A stretch of 64,000 nucleotides of DNA. It comes from Halicephalobus mephisto. Taxonomy: Eukaryota > Nematoda > Chromadorea > Rhabditida > Panagrolaimidae. The DNA lies in NCBI GenBank assembly GCA_009193035.1, contig SWDT01000004.1:186001-250000 (forward strand), given 5' to 3'. Of this stretch, positions 1 through 9,839 are shown one piece after another; positions within the stretch are counted from its first letter, which is position 1; the number at the start of each line of letters is the position of its first letter. Both the position numbers and the translations under genes were made by a program. A model generated the notes under the pieces. The model saw only the letters and a list, made by a program, of their open reading frames with translations, was not told where the DNA came from and ran no database searches.

Positions 1-660
1 CTGAAGTTTTTAGAATCCTGTGGGGAAGTTTTGGGATTTCACCACAGATTCTGGAGATTTTTCGAGTTTTCTAAAGGCTTGTAGAAAGTTCTGGAAGGTT
101 TTCAAAGTTCTTAGAATTTTTCGGAATTCTATGGAAGTTCCTAGAATCCCACGGAAGCTTCTAGAGGCTTCTGAAATTTGCAAAAAATCCTCCAAGTTTT
201 CTAAAACTTTGTGGGAGATTCTGGAAGTTCTTAGAATTTTTCGAGACTCTGTGGAAATCTCTAGAATCCCATGAAGGCTTGAGGAGACTTCTTGGAGCTT
301 CTGGATGCTTCAGAGCCTCTAGGGAACTCGGAGAACCCAGAAGGCCTCTGGAAATAGATGAAAATTTCCGAAATTCCGTGGAAACGTAATTTTTTAGAAT
401 TCCTCGAAAACTTAAAATCGACATCTAAAATTTAAAAAAATTCGTGTTAAAAATATTTTGTAAAAAAGTGTTTTTAATTTTTTTTATTTTTAAATTAAAA
501 AAATTCGTGTCAAGAGTACTTTGTAAAAAAGTGTTTTCAATTTTTTTTGATTTTTTAAAAATAAAAAAATTCGTGTTAAAAATATTTCGTAAAAAATTTT
601 TAAAGTTAAATTTTTAAAAAATTCGTGTCAAGAGTACTTTGTAAAAAAAGTTCATTTTTA
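1..660. repeat. Left arm of large inverted repeat
   Basis: This arm reappears in reverse complement at about 5640-6404. Translating 161-424 on the minus strand and 5963-6226 on the plus strand gives nearly the same 87 residues, which shows the identity at DNA level; I do not regard the peptide as a gene. The part up to 425 is rich in TTCTAGAA-like blocks. The part 425-660 holds several copies of an AT-rich unit carrying AAATTCGTGT and GTACTTTGTAAA. The arm runs off the left edge of the window, so its outer end is unknown. Confidence 0.85.
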
Positions 661-889
661 ATTTTTTCAAATTAAAGTTTTTTTAATTTTTTAATTTTTA
701 GGTTCGATAATGTTGTTGTTAATTTTTTAGAAACTTTTTTGAAATTTTTCGAAGGACATCTGTCACGATTTCTCGACCTTTTTTGACTTTTTTAAAATTA
801 TAAATCTGACAGCCGCCATGATAGATTCGGCACTTTATTTGAAATCTTTAATTTTGCCGTTTTTTGTCAAAAAAATCCAAAAAGCAAAA

Positions 890-1055
890 AGTTTATCAAG
901 CGTGTCGGATCGCCGAGCCGGCATTTTTCCTTTTCGGGGACAGTTTTGACTTGAAAGAGGCGGAGTTTGGTCGGGCGGAGTCCTTTCGCTCGGCTCGGCG
1001 GGGAAGCCAGTGCGAGCCGATCGCGACGACGGCAGTCGACTGCCACCAATTTTTC
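890..1055. other. GC-rich island upstream of cki-1
   Basis: A sharply GC-richer stretch in AT-rich surroundings. It contains the inverted repeat TCGGCTCG (990-997) and CGAGCCGA (1013-1020), with a third related GCCGAGCCG near 911. ORFs cross it on both strands but none resembles a protein I know and none has clear splice sites. A distal regulatory element for the CDK inhibitor downstream is possible, but this is inference. Confidence 0.35.
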
Positions 1056-1334
1056 CTTTTTTTTAGATTTTTTAAAAACAACTTTTTTATATAAAATTTA
1101 TTCAAAATTACTGTATAAAATTTTCTACATAAAATTTACTCAAAATTTTCTACATAAAATTTACCCATAATTTTCTACATAAAATTTACTCAAAATTTTT
1201 TATATAAAATTTTCTGAATAAAATTTATTTTTTTAAATTAAAATTTATGCTAAATTTTTTTATTAAAGTTTGAAATTAAAAAGAATTAATTTTTTGCAAA
1301 TTTTTAAAGTTTTGTGAAATGCCAGTTTTTCCAC

Positions 1335-1430
1335 AAAGATCTTTTGGCCGTTTCTCTCGCGCGGGCTGGCACTGCCGTTCCGTCCGCTGGACAGTGGCCA
1401 CTGCGCAGACGGCTGTAGGACGGCCGCTCC
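1335..1430. other. GC-rich island with 12-bp palindrome
   Basis: Second GC-rich patch upstream of cki-1. It contains the perfect palindrome CAGTGGCCACTG at 1392-1403, followed by CTGCGCAGAC, a 10-mer that recurs near 1763 just beyond the inserted inverted-repeat elements. No coding evidence. It could be promoter-proximal DNA interrupted by those insertions. Confidence 0.35.
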
Positions 1431-1600
1431 CCAGCGGTATGTGTTCCCTATTTTTCTCCTTTTAAATTTCCATTTATTTCGAAATTTTTTTATATCAATT
1501 TCTTCTTAGGTAATATACTAGGTAAATTTGAATATAAAAAAATTAATATAAAAACGAAATGAAATAAATATAGCGAAATAGAGGAGAACAAAGATCGTAC
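1430..1600. mobile_element. MITE-like element, CCCCAGCGG family, copy 1
   Basis: Begins with CCCCAGCGGTATGTGTTCCC and ends with an AT-rich segment carrying ACGAAATGAAATAAATA, which is also found at the end of the adjacent copy. It has no coding capacity. The right terminus is less well kept than in copy 2. Confidence 0.5.
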
Positions 1601-1603
1601 AAC

Positions 1604-1760
1604 CCCCAGCGGTGTGTGTTCCTCGTTTTTCTCAAGATTTGTCTTATTTCGTTTTTATATTAATTTTTTAGATTAATTTATATATCAATTAAGAAAAAAT
1701 TGATATAAAGACGAAATGAAATAAATATTGCGAAATAGGGAGTAAATGTCGCTGGGGGGC
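1604..1760. mobile_element. MITE-like hairpin element, CCCCAGCGG family, copy 2
   Basis: About 157 bp, with left end CCCCAGCGGTGTGTGTTCC and right end GGGAGTAAATGTCGCTGGGG, which are imperfect inverted copies of each other. The interior is itself nearly self-complementary: TTATTTCGTTTTTATA near 1645 pairs with TATAAAGACGAAATGAA near 1705. Such a non-coding, terminal-inverted-repeat, hairpin structure is typical of a non-autonomous DNA transposon. A third copy lies at 9333-9478. Confidence 0.6.
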
Positions 1761-2550
1761 GGCTGCGCAGACAGTCCTGATGATGGAAAAACTGGCAATT
1801 GGCCTATCTTTGTTGTTTTTTATACTACGCTTTCTCGTCCTGAACACGACAAATCGGTCCATTGGCCAAAGCAAATAGAAAAAACCGTTTTTGATTTTGG
1901 CCAACGTCCGATTTTTGATAAGATTTAATTTCACTATTCATCGAAAAAATTGCTTTTTTATTTCATACTGTAATAATTGTATTTTTTTGGATTTGGAAAA
2001 TTATGTGTCGAGATCGAGATCCGGATAATCCAAATCGAACGGGACCAACTGAGTGCCGAGCGAGAAACGGCAACCGGACTTGACCTTGCCGCGTTTGTGT
2101 CTCCGCCACTCTCGCGATTATTTGCCTTCCTCTTTCGTGCCTTTTCTGATTCGAAAAATTCTCAGAAATTTGTTTTTCCCGATCGGCCTTTTTTAGTTTT
2201 TTTCTGATATAACGAAATCCGATTTTTCTGGTTTCAAAATATTTTTTTAAAATCCAAAAAAATCCGATTTTTTCGATTTCAAAATTTACTTTTTTTAAAA
2301 TCCAAAAAATCTGACTTTTTAACTTTGAAATTTTATTTTTTTGACTCAAAAAATCCGACTTTTTTAAATTTAGAAATTTGACTTTTTTCATCTTTGAATT
2401 TTGATTTTTTTAATTCTTGATTTTTGGGTTTTTATAGTTTGGAATTTTTTTAATCCTTTTTTGTACAACTTTTTTGAATTTTATGAATTTTGTAGATTTT
2501 GTGAATTTCGTGGATTTTTTAAATTTTATGGATTTTTTAATTTTTGTGGA

Positions 2551-2559
2551 TTTTCAGAA
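2551..2559 (+). promoter_or_regulatory. Putative trans-splice acceptor of cki-1
   Basis: TTTTCAG immediately precedes AA and the ATG at 2560. In nematodes a TTTCAG this close to the start codon usually marks spliced-leader addition. It is the main reason for choosing this ATG over the longer upstream reading frame, whose 53 extra residues are a low-complexity F/C/N-rich translation of T-rich DNA. Confidence 0.6.
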
Positions 2560-3060
2560 ATGTCGACAGCGGCAGTCCTGTTCCGTGCCCAATCGATCGT
2601 AACCTCCACTCCGAAGCCTCGGCTGCCGGTCAAGAGGGCTCTCTTCGGGTCCTCTACTCTCGCTACCCGAGTGATTAATGAAACATTTTGTCAAAAAAAA
2701 TTAAAAGAAATTAGAGAAAAGAAGGCCGAAGAATGGGGTTTCGACTTCCATAAAGGCATCCCGATTCCGAGCTCTTCGAAATTCGAATACAGGACGATGA
2801 CTCCAGAATCCATCCCGAATTTTTATCTTCCGAAATCTCTTGAAAAGAAAATCCCAAATGCAGAATTAAATACAAATTTTGAAAATCAAGAAAACATTGA
2901 TTCTAAAAATTGGATTCAGAAAAACTGTCATCAAACTCCAAAAAAAATTCGACTCGAAGATTTCAATTTTGGTCCTAGAAGACGCAAAAGTACACCGAGG
3001 AAAATTATCTCTGGTTCTCCACGAAGAACTTCTTCACGTCAATCAATGACTAGTCGCTGA
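2560..3060 (+). CDS. cki-1: Cyclin-dependent kinase inhibitor, p27/KIP family (CKI-1-like)
   Basis: Single-exon frame of 166 residues. Residues about 28-88 match the KIP/CIP CDK-inhibitory domain: RALFG (cyclin-binding RxLFG box), EWGFDFHKGIPI (the WNFDF kinase-binding segment of p27) and SIPNFY (the 3-10 helix that enters the ATP pocket). The C-terminal third is basic, with RRRKSTPRK and SPRRTSSR, fitting a nuclear localisation signal and proline-directed phosphorylation sites. Proteins of this family bind and block G1 cyclin-CDK complexes and drive developmental cell-cycle exit. The gene is isolated, on a segment bounded by a large inverted repeat. The 3' region to about 3130 is non-repetitive and could be the 3' UTR. 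Family assignment is firm; orthology to cki-1 rather than a paralogue is inferred. Confidence 0.9.
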   Translation: MSTAAVLFRAQSIVTSTPKPRLPVKRALFGSSTLATRVINETFCQKKLKEIREKKAEEWGFDFHKGIPIPSSSKFEYRTMTPESIPNFYLPKSLEKKIPNAELNTNFENQENIDSKNWIQKNCHQTPKKIRLEDFNFGPRRRKSTPRKIISGSPRRTSSRQSMTSR

Positions 3061-3149
3061 ATAATCCAGCTTCTAAAGCAAATCCCAGTGCACTAGTCAA
3101 ATACCGTAAACTTCAGAATCCTATGTTTCATTTTATCAAAGTTAATGAT

Positions 3150-3495
3150 CAAAATTGAAAGTCGAAATTTCGATTTTTCCTGGTGAGATATGATTTTTGA
3201 AATCTTGAATTTTCGTGTTGAGACTCGATTTTTGAAATTTTGAGTTTTCGTGGTGAGACTTGATTTCTGAAATTTCGATTTTTCGTGTTGAGACTCGATT
3301 TTTGAAATTTTGAGTTTTCGTGTTGAGATACGATTTTTGAAATTTCAACTTTTTGTGTTGAGACCTGATTCTCAAAATTTCGATTTTTCGTGGTGAGATA
3401 CGATTTCCGAAATTTCAACTTTTCGTGTTGAGACTTGATTCTCAAAATTTCAACTTTTCGTGGTGAGACCTGATTCTCAAAATTTCGATTTTTTG
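3150..3495. repeat. Tandem array, about 35-bp unit
   Basis: About ten copies of a 35-bp unit with core GTGTTGAGACTCGATTTTTG, alternating GTGTTGAGAC and GTGGTGAGAC. Both long minus-strand ORFs here are repeat translations. Confidence 0.85.
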
Positions 3496-3499
3496 AAAT

Positions 3500-3890
3500 A
3501 ACTGTAGAATCTTGTTTTGATTAGAAAAATTCATGAATGTTGTCTTGAAACGAAAAATCTAAATTTTGATTTCCGATTTTGATTGTTAATTTTGATGAAA
3601 TGGAACTCTGCACTTTCCTTTTGGCTCCTGGCCGACTTTAGCTAGTCATTCCTCGAAGCCTTCAGAATAAAGCCGTCCGGAAGCCAATCGGATCAAACCT
3701 TTGTGAATTCACCTTTGCACTTTGGGATCTGAAATTTTTTGTTGTTTTTTAATTTTGAACATGTCATAAAGAGATTTTTATTAAAATCGAGAAAAAACAA
3801 TTTGAAAATTTTTTGGATTACGGTAACTGGGTAAAATTATACAGTTTTTGAGATTTTGGAAGTTTTCAGAACTTGGAAAAAATTAAAAAA
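3500..3890. other. Intergenic, partly unique sequence
   Basis: 3590-3740 is non-repetitive and less AT-rich and includes an AATAAA near 3665. It may be the distal 3' UTR of cki-1 or unrelated intergenic DNA. No gene seen. Confidence 0.3.
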
Positions 3891-3894
3891 TTAA

Positions 3895-4195
3895 GTTTTA
3901 CAATTTTCGGTCCTGAGTGGAAAATTTCTAAAATTTTGTATTTTTTGGTCCTGAGTGGAAAATTTTGAAATTTTTACTTTTTGGTCCCGAGTGGAAAATT
4001 TTTGAAATTTTTTACTTTTTGGTCTCGAGTGGAAAATTTTGAAATTTTTACTTTTTGGTCCTGAGTGGAAAATTTTGAAATTTTTACTTTTTGGTCCCGA
4101 ATGGAAATTTTTTACTTTTTGGTCTCGAGTGGAAAACTTATAAAATTTTGTATTTTTTGGTCCTGAATGGAAAATTCCAGAATTTTTTGTCAAAG
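3895..4195. repeat. Tandem array, about 36-bp unit
   Basis: About eight copies of a unit with core TTTTTGGTCCTGAGTGGAAA, with variants TCCCGAGTGG and TCTCGAGTGG. The 100-residue minus-strand ORF is a translation of the array. Confidence 0.85.
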
Positions 4196-4225
4196 ATTTT
4201 TGTTTTTTATAATGCTATAATTTTT

Positions 4226-4760
4226 GAATTGATGACATTTTACCTTGAGTATGTTAATCGTGGTTTCGGCAGGACGATAAAACTGGTTTCAAGGACTTTT
4301 GTGGCAGAAAACAATTTGCAGTTTTGGAATTCTTGGTCGAATGGATGTGCCAAGGTCGTCGAGAATCGGTTCTCGAACTCGCCGATGTAACCGTATAGAT
4401 AAGAAAAGGATCAATTTTGGTTTTTTTGAAAAACAAAACCAGACCGCTTTGACCCGGAAACTTCCTCGAGAGCGGAAGTCAAAAAGATAAATCATACTGT
4501 AGGTCATTGAGTCACTCAAAAGGTCAACCGCAATCGGCAAATGCCGCCACACGCTCATCCAAAAATAAACAAAGGATTTTCCGATATGTAAATGAGGGTT
4601 AATCCGTTTTGGGCCATTCATTAAGATTTCCGCTTTTGTCGAATCCAACCTGAATATTAACGAACTCGACGGCAATCTGTCTTTTTTTACGGTTTTTTTC
4701 ATAAGGACATTTCCGACAAAAACGAAAGGTCAAGAGGTCATAAACTAATCCCCGGGATCT
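4226..4760. other. Unique-sequence island without recognised gene
   Basis: Non-repetitive DNA with an open minus-strand frame of 137 codons (4289-4702), but I recognise no protein and no splice sites support it. It contains a perfect small hairpin, TCGAGAA-TCGG-TTCTCGA, near 4358-4375. It may be a regulatory block. Confidence 0.3.
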
Positions 4761-4779
4761 TCTCAAGTTGGATTAAGGT

Positions 4780-5240
4780 TTCAAAAAATTAAACTTTCAA
4801 AAAAGTTGAAAATTAAACTTTCAAAAAAGTTAAAAATTAAAATTTAAAGAAAGTAAAAATTTAAATTTAAAGAAAGTAAAAATTTAAAATTTAAAGAAAT
4901 TTAAAAATTAAACTTTCAAAAAAGTTAAAATTTAAAATTTCAAAAAAGTTGAGAAAAGTTGAAAATTTAAAATTAAAAAAATTTTTGAAATTCGATGAAA
5001 ATTTTAGAAAACTTTTGAAATTGAATAACAGCTTTTAGATTTTCAAAATTTTTACAAAATTAAATAGAAACTTCTAAAATTTTCTACGGTAATATTTTTT
5101 AGAAAGTTTTTTTTTTAAATTATAAAAATAATTTTAGAAATTTTTTACAGTAATATTTTTAGGTTTTTTTTAAATTATAAAAATAATTTTAGAAATTTTT
5201 TACAGTAGTATTTTTAGAAAGTTATTTTTAAATTATAAAT
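4780..5240. repeat. AT-rich low-complexity repeats
   Basis: Short repeats such as AAACTTTCAAAAAAGTT (4790-4960) and an approximately 60-bp unit with TTACAGTAATATTTTTAG (5080-5230). No gene. Confidence 0.7.
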
Positions 5241-5259
5241 TTAATTTTTATAATAGTAT

Positions 5260-5640
5260 GGTTATTGTGGATTTATTTCTTGACCATCTGGTGGTTTCAA
5301 TTTCGAGTGGCAAATTGAGAAAAATTAAACACCATTTGGCAACAATTTTGGAGACCAGTTAAACCTGCAATTTCGAAGTCCATGTTGTCCACTTGACACC
5401 ATGTGTTGTGGAAAAACGGGCCAGCTGTGGTTCGATCTGGGGATCATCCGGGTCTAGATTTCATTCAATATGATTTTTCAATTGCGCAATTTTTCTTGGA
5501 CAAAAAAAATTAGGAATAACTGGTCGTGGTTAAGACCGATTTTATGGCATTTTGGCCCCGAACACATGTTCCACTTGACAGCTCATTCGTCTCATTGATC
5601 AAGTCCCAACGTCACTTGTCTGACAAGTGCTCAATTTTAA
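5260..5640. other. Unique island with CCACTTGACA motifs
   Basis: Non-repetitive DNA carrying CCACTTGACA at 5389 and 5571, and the interrupted palindrome CACTTGTC-T-GACAAGTG at 5613-5629. The same motif occurs as an inverted pair at 7878-7907. No coding evidence. Confidence 0.4.
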
Positions 5641-6404
5641 TTACCCTACTGTAAAAATTGAAAACACTTTTTTACAAAGTACTCTCAACACGAATTTTTT
5701 AATTTAAAAATAAAAAAAATTAAAAACACTTTTTTACGAAGTACTCTCAACACGAATTTTTTTATTTTTAAAAAATAAAAAAAATTGAAAACACTTTTTA
5801 CAAAATATTTTTAACACGAATTTTTTTAATTTAAAAATAAAAAAAATTGAAAACACTTTTTTACAAAGTACTCTGAACACGAATTTTTTTAATTTAAAAA
5901 TAAAAAAAATTAAAAACACTTTTTTACAAAATATTTTGAACACAAATTTTTTTAAATTTTAGATGTCGATTTTAAGTTTTCGAGGAATTCTGAAAAATTA
6001 CGTTTCCACGGAATTTCGGAAGTTTTCATCTATTTCCAGAGGCCTTCTGGATTCTCCGAGTTCCCTAGAGGCTCTGAAGCATCCAGAAGCTCCAAGAAGT
6101 CTCCTCAAGCCTTCGTGGCATTCTTCAAATTTCCAAAGAATTCCGAAAAATTCTAAGAACTTCCAGAATCTCCCACAAAGTTTTAGAAAACTTGGAGGAT
6201 TTTTTGCAAATTTCAGAAGCCTCTAGAAGCTTGTGTAAAACTCCAGAAGCTTCCGTGAGATTCTAGGAACTTCCATAGAATTCCGAAAAATTCTAAGAAC
6301 TTTGAAAACCTTCCAGAATTTTCCACAAGACTTTAGAAAACTCGAAAAATCTCCAGAATCTGCGGTGAAATCCCAAAACTTCCCCACAGGATTCTAAAAA
6401 CTTC
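5640..6404. repeat. Right arm of large inverted repeat
   Basis: Reverse complement of the left arm at 1-660. 5645-5950 holds the AT-rich units with CACTTTTTTACAAAGTACTC, and 5963-6404 the TTCTAGAA-like part, ending with CTTCCCCACAGGATTCTAAA, which is complementary to the first bases of the window. The unpaired middle, about 5 kb, contains cki-1. Confidence 0.85.
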
Positions 6405-6576
6405 AGAAATTTCAATTTTAAAAAATTCTAAAATTTAAAATTTCTCAAAAATCCTCCATGAGATTTCCCAAAGCTCCGGAATCTTCTAGAATCACCTACA
6501 GTATGCCGGAAAGTTTCTTTTGTTTGGAGTAAAAAAGTCAAAGTTAATTAACCTAATGTTTCCTGCAGTCCTAAAA

Positions 6577-6720
6577 ATGCCGACAAAGAAGTTCTTCGAA
6601 AAAACGGCAATTAGGGCCAGGTTCGCTCAGATGGATCTGGACAATGGAGGATAAAGTTCCGGATTTATCTGGATAACTTTATTGAAAAGGACCCGACTCG
6701 GGGTAATTGAGACTTTTGAT
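6577..6720 (+). pseudogene. Possible EF-hand gene remnant
   Basis: After an acceptor-like TTTCCTGCAG, an ATG opens a 25-codon frame whose end, RFAQMDLDNGG, looks like the start of an EF-hand loop, then stops. A second frame continues openly for about 20 codons to 6710. No complete loop and no neighbouring exons were found. It may be a decayed exon, or chance. Confidence 0.2.
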
Positions 6721-6779
6721 CTGCAATGACAGCTGGAATCCTCTTCAGAACTATGTTCCCACGACCGATTTACCATTTT

Positions 6780-7030
6780 TAAAAAAGGAAATTTGACTTT
6801 TTTCAATTTTAAAAAAATTTGGAAATTTTTAATTTTAAAAAAAATTTGATTTTTTCAATTTTAAAGAAATTTGGAAATTTTTAATTTTAAAAAAAATTTG
6901 ATTTTTTCAATTTTAAAGGAATTTGGAAATTTTCAATTTTAAGAAAATTTGAAAATTTTTAATTTTAAAGAAATTTGATTTTTTTAATTTTAAAGAAATT
7001 CGACTTTTTCAATTTTGAAGAACTTTTTGA
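6780..7030. repeat. Tandem AT-rich array
   Basis: About six copies of a roughly 35-60 bp unit with AATTTTAAAGAAATTTGG and GATTTTTTCAATTTTAAA. Confidence 0.7.
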
Positions 7031-7289
7031 AAATCTTTAAGATCTAATAAAATTTTGAATATTTTTAGAATTTTTTGAAGTTTCTAGAATCCTGTAAAAT
7101 ACGATAGGAAATTCCGGAATTTTATAGAATTTCTAAAAATTTTGAATTTTTAAATTTTTTTTAAATTAAAAAATTCAAAAAAATTTAAATTTTTTTAAAA
7201 ATAATTTTTAAATTTCTTTAATTTTTTGATTTCCACAATAACATGGTTTTCCTGGCTACAGTAACCTCAAAAATACAGTAATCAAGATG

Positions 7290-7460
7290 TTTACTTCGCT
7301 ATCAGGCTTATTTCTCAGTCAAGTGATCTCGAGATGTTTGGCAGCAGCTTATCGAAAAAATTGAATTTTTGCGGATTCAGCATTTTTGGAAAATCGGTCC
7401 TTCAAACTCAACAGATCAAAGACGTCCGAACAGTACTATTAAAAATTCCAAAAAAAAATT
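7290..7460. other. Unique island
   Basis: Non-repetitive stretch with an acceptor-like TTTCTCAG near 7318 followed by an open frame starting MFGSSLSKK. The frame soon runs into AT-rich repeat translation. It could be a lone exon; I cannot identify it. Confidence 0.2.
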
Positions 7461-7639
7461 TATCAAAAAATTCCAAAAAAATTTTTTTTATTAAAATTAT
7501 TCGAAAAAAATTTTTTATTAAAATTTTTCAAAAAACTTTTTTTATTGAAATTATTCGAAAAAACTTTTTTTTTTTAAATTTTCCGAAAAAAATTTTTTTT
7601 TGAAATTTTCGGAAATTTTTTTTCATCGAAAATTCTAAA

Positions 7640-7960
7640 ATCAGAACGGCGTTCTGTTTACTTTTTCGAAGAGGAATGAATGGTCCGAGGCAAATTGCCA
7701 GTTTTCGGAAAAACTGATAACAATTTTTTTGAATAAAAAAAACCGCGTCACCCTCGGGGACTGGCGCCAAAAGTCTGGAAACCCCTCTGCCCCCCTCGTG
7801 TGAGGTCTTCGATTACGTTATTCTCGGAATTTTCAATTAAAAAATCATAAATCTAATTTTGGATGATTTATAAAGTGCCACTTGACACTGGATGACCGGT
7901 CAAGTGGAGATACAGATCTCGTCAATCGGAGGATTACTCAACTTTCATCAATCAACTCAG
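7640..7960. other. Unique island with inverted CCACTTGAC pair
   Basis: Contains GGCGCCAAAA near 7763 (E2F-like), a C-rich tract near 7780, and the inverted pair CCACTTGAC (7878) / GTCAAGTGG (7899). Probably regulatory or a transposon relic; no gene seen. Confidence 0.3.
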
Positions 7961-8019
7961 AATCGCAGAACGGATAAATAAAAAATATTGCAGAAACTTT
8001 TTCAAATTTTTTGTTTTCA

Positions 8020-8390
8020 AAACAGAGGGATTTAAAATTATTTAAAAATTTAATTTATTTAAAATTATAGAATTAAAATTATTTAAAAACTAAATTTATT
8101 AAAAATTATAAAATTAAAATTATTCAAAAATTTGAAAAATTAAATTTATTAAAAATTATAAAACTAAAATTATTTAAAAACTAAATTTATTTAAAATTAT
8201 AGAATTAAAATTATTTAAAAATTAAATTTATTAAAAATTATAAAATTAAAATTATTTAAAAATTATAAAATTTTCAAAATTTAAATATTTTAAATTAAAA
8301 TTATTTAAAATTTTAAATATTTTAAATTAAAATTATTTAAAATTTTAAATATTTAAAAATTTTAAATTCTAGATTTTGGAAATTTTTTTC
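8020..8390. repeat. AT-rich tandem repeats
   Basis: Roughly 60-bp units built from AAATTTATTAAAAATTATAA and TTTAAAATTATTTAAAA. Confidence 0.7.
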
Positions 8391-8599
8391 GAGATAAATT
8401 TTAAAAAATATTTATTTTGAATTTCTTCTAAGATTCTGAAAATTTCAAGTTTTAGAAACTCGTTTCTAGATTTTTACAATTTTTGAATAAACTATTTTAT
8501 TTTTTGTAAGAAAATTTTAATTTTTAAGAATTTTAGATTTGTTTTCTTCCCAGGACCAGATGTTTCGAAACTGGCCTAAGGGTTTTTAAAAAAGTCTGT

Positions 8600-9345
8600 A
8601 TGACAGTTACTCCTCAACGGCATTTGGTCCTTATTGATAGTCACTCCTTACTAATAGTTACTCCTTACTAATAGGTACTTCCTAGTAATAGTTACTCCTT
8701 AGTGATAGTCACTTCCTAGTGATAGTTACTCCCCAACGGCATTTGGTCCTTATTGATAGTTACTCCTTATTAATAGTTACTTCCTAGTGATAGTTACTCT
8801 CTAGCAGTAGTTACTCCTTAGTGGCATTTGGTCCCCAACAATAGTTACTCTCTAGTAATATTTACTCCCTACTGATAGTTACTCCTTAGTGGCAGTTACC
8901 CCTTACTATCACTTGCTTCCCAACAATAGTTATCCCTTAATGATATTTACTCCCTACTGATAGTTACTCCTTAGTGGCATTTAGCCCTTACTATCACTTG
9001 ATCCCCAACAATAGTTATCCCTTAGCGATGTTTACTTTTTATTGATACCTCCTCCCTAGTGGCATTTAGCCCCCAACAATAGTTATTCCTTAGTGATATT
9101 TACTCCTTATTGATATCTCCTCCCCAGTGGCATTTAGCCCCCAACAATAGTTACCCCCCAGCGGTGTTTACTCCTTATTGATACTTCCTCCCCAGTGGCA
9201 TTTAGCCCCTAACAATAGTTATCCCTTAGCGATATTTATTCCTTATTGATACTTCCTCCCCAGCGGTATTTAGCCCTCAACAATAGTTATCCCTTAGTGA
9301 TATTTACTCCTTATTGATACTTCCTCCCTAGTGGCATTTGCTTCT
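8600..9345. repeat. Satellite derived from a MITE terminus
   Basis: Degenerate array of blocks such as CTCCTTATTGATAGTTACTC, CCCCAACAATAGTTAT and CCTCCCCAGTGGCATTTAG, ordered in a higher-order unit of about 75-90 bp toward the right end. The CCTCCCCAGYGGCATTT block equals the terminal sequence of the MITE that directly abuts the array at 9333-9478, so the array probably grew from that terminus. Confidence 0.7.
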
Positions 9346-9478
9346 TCTATTTCGTAAGCTCTATAATTTCATTTTTATATTTTTTTGGAATTAAATTAAT
9401 ATTTCGATTAAATAAAAAAATTGAAAAGAATTTCGAAATCAGAATCGAAGGGAAACAATGCCGCTGGGGAGGAACTGC
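9333..9478. mobile_element. MITE-like element, CCCCAGCGG family, copy 3
   Basis: Left end CCTCCCTAGTGGCATTTGC and right end AACAATGCCGCTGGGGAGG are inverted copies of each other. The interior is AT-rich with ATTTCG and CGAAAT, as in the copies at 1430-1760. Non-coding. Confidence 0.6.
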
Positions 9479-9579
9479 CATACAATCCTAAAAAACGAAA
9501 TTTCAAGGCCAAATAGGACAAAAATCAGAAAAGCAATCATTCACGGAGACTGATTCATTATTTGACGCCGCAATGAGGA

Positions 9580-9720
9580 TTTGGCGCCAAAAAACCTGTC
9601 CACGTCTGGCTTCTCTCGAATGATTATTTTTACCACAAAGCTCCAGAAAGCATTTTGGCGCTCAAAAAACCTGTTTGATTAAGCAGTTTGAGTCCCAGGT
9701 GGGAAATTTGGCGCTTTTTT
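9580..9720. promoter_or_regulatory. Cluster of E2F-type sites
   Basis: Perfect E2F/DP palindrome TTTGGCGCCAAA at 9580-9591, TTTTGGCGCTC at 9653-9663 and AATTTGGCGCTTTTTT at 9705-9720. The first two are each followed by AAAAAACCTGT, so one arose from the other by a local duplication of about 73 bp. The next downstream gene is 1.9 kb away. Function is inferred from the consensus only. Confidence 0.5.
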
Positions 9721-9839
9721 CAAGGTAGAAATTCTGAATTAAGATTGAAAGTGAAAGCTTGGGGAAAAAATAAATTCAAAAGTTAATTTTAAATCATTTG
9801 ATAACGAACATAAAATTGGAAAAAATCGAAAATTGAAGA

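Noticed and set aside
2401..2559. 53-codon N-terminal extension of the CKI frame
   Set aside because: F/C/N-rich translation of T-rich DNA, separated from the KIP protein by a TTTTCAG acceptor.
3142..4193. Minus-strand ORFs of 77, 98 and 100 residues
   Set aside because: Repeat translations of the 35- and 36-bp arrays.
161..6226. Matching 87-residue ORFs at 161-424 (-) and 5963-6226 (+)
   Set aside because: The similarity comes from the inverted repeat; the peptide is low-complexity and no gene context exists.
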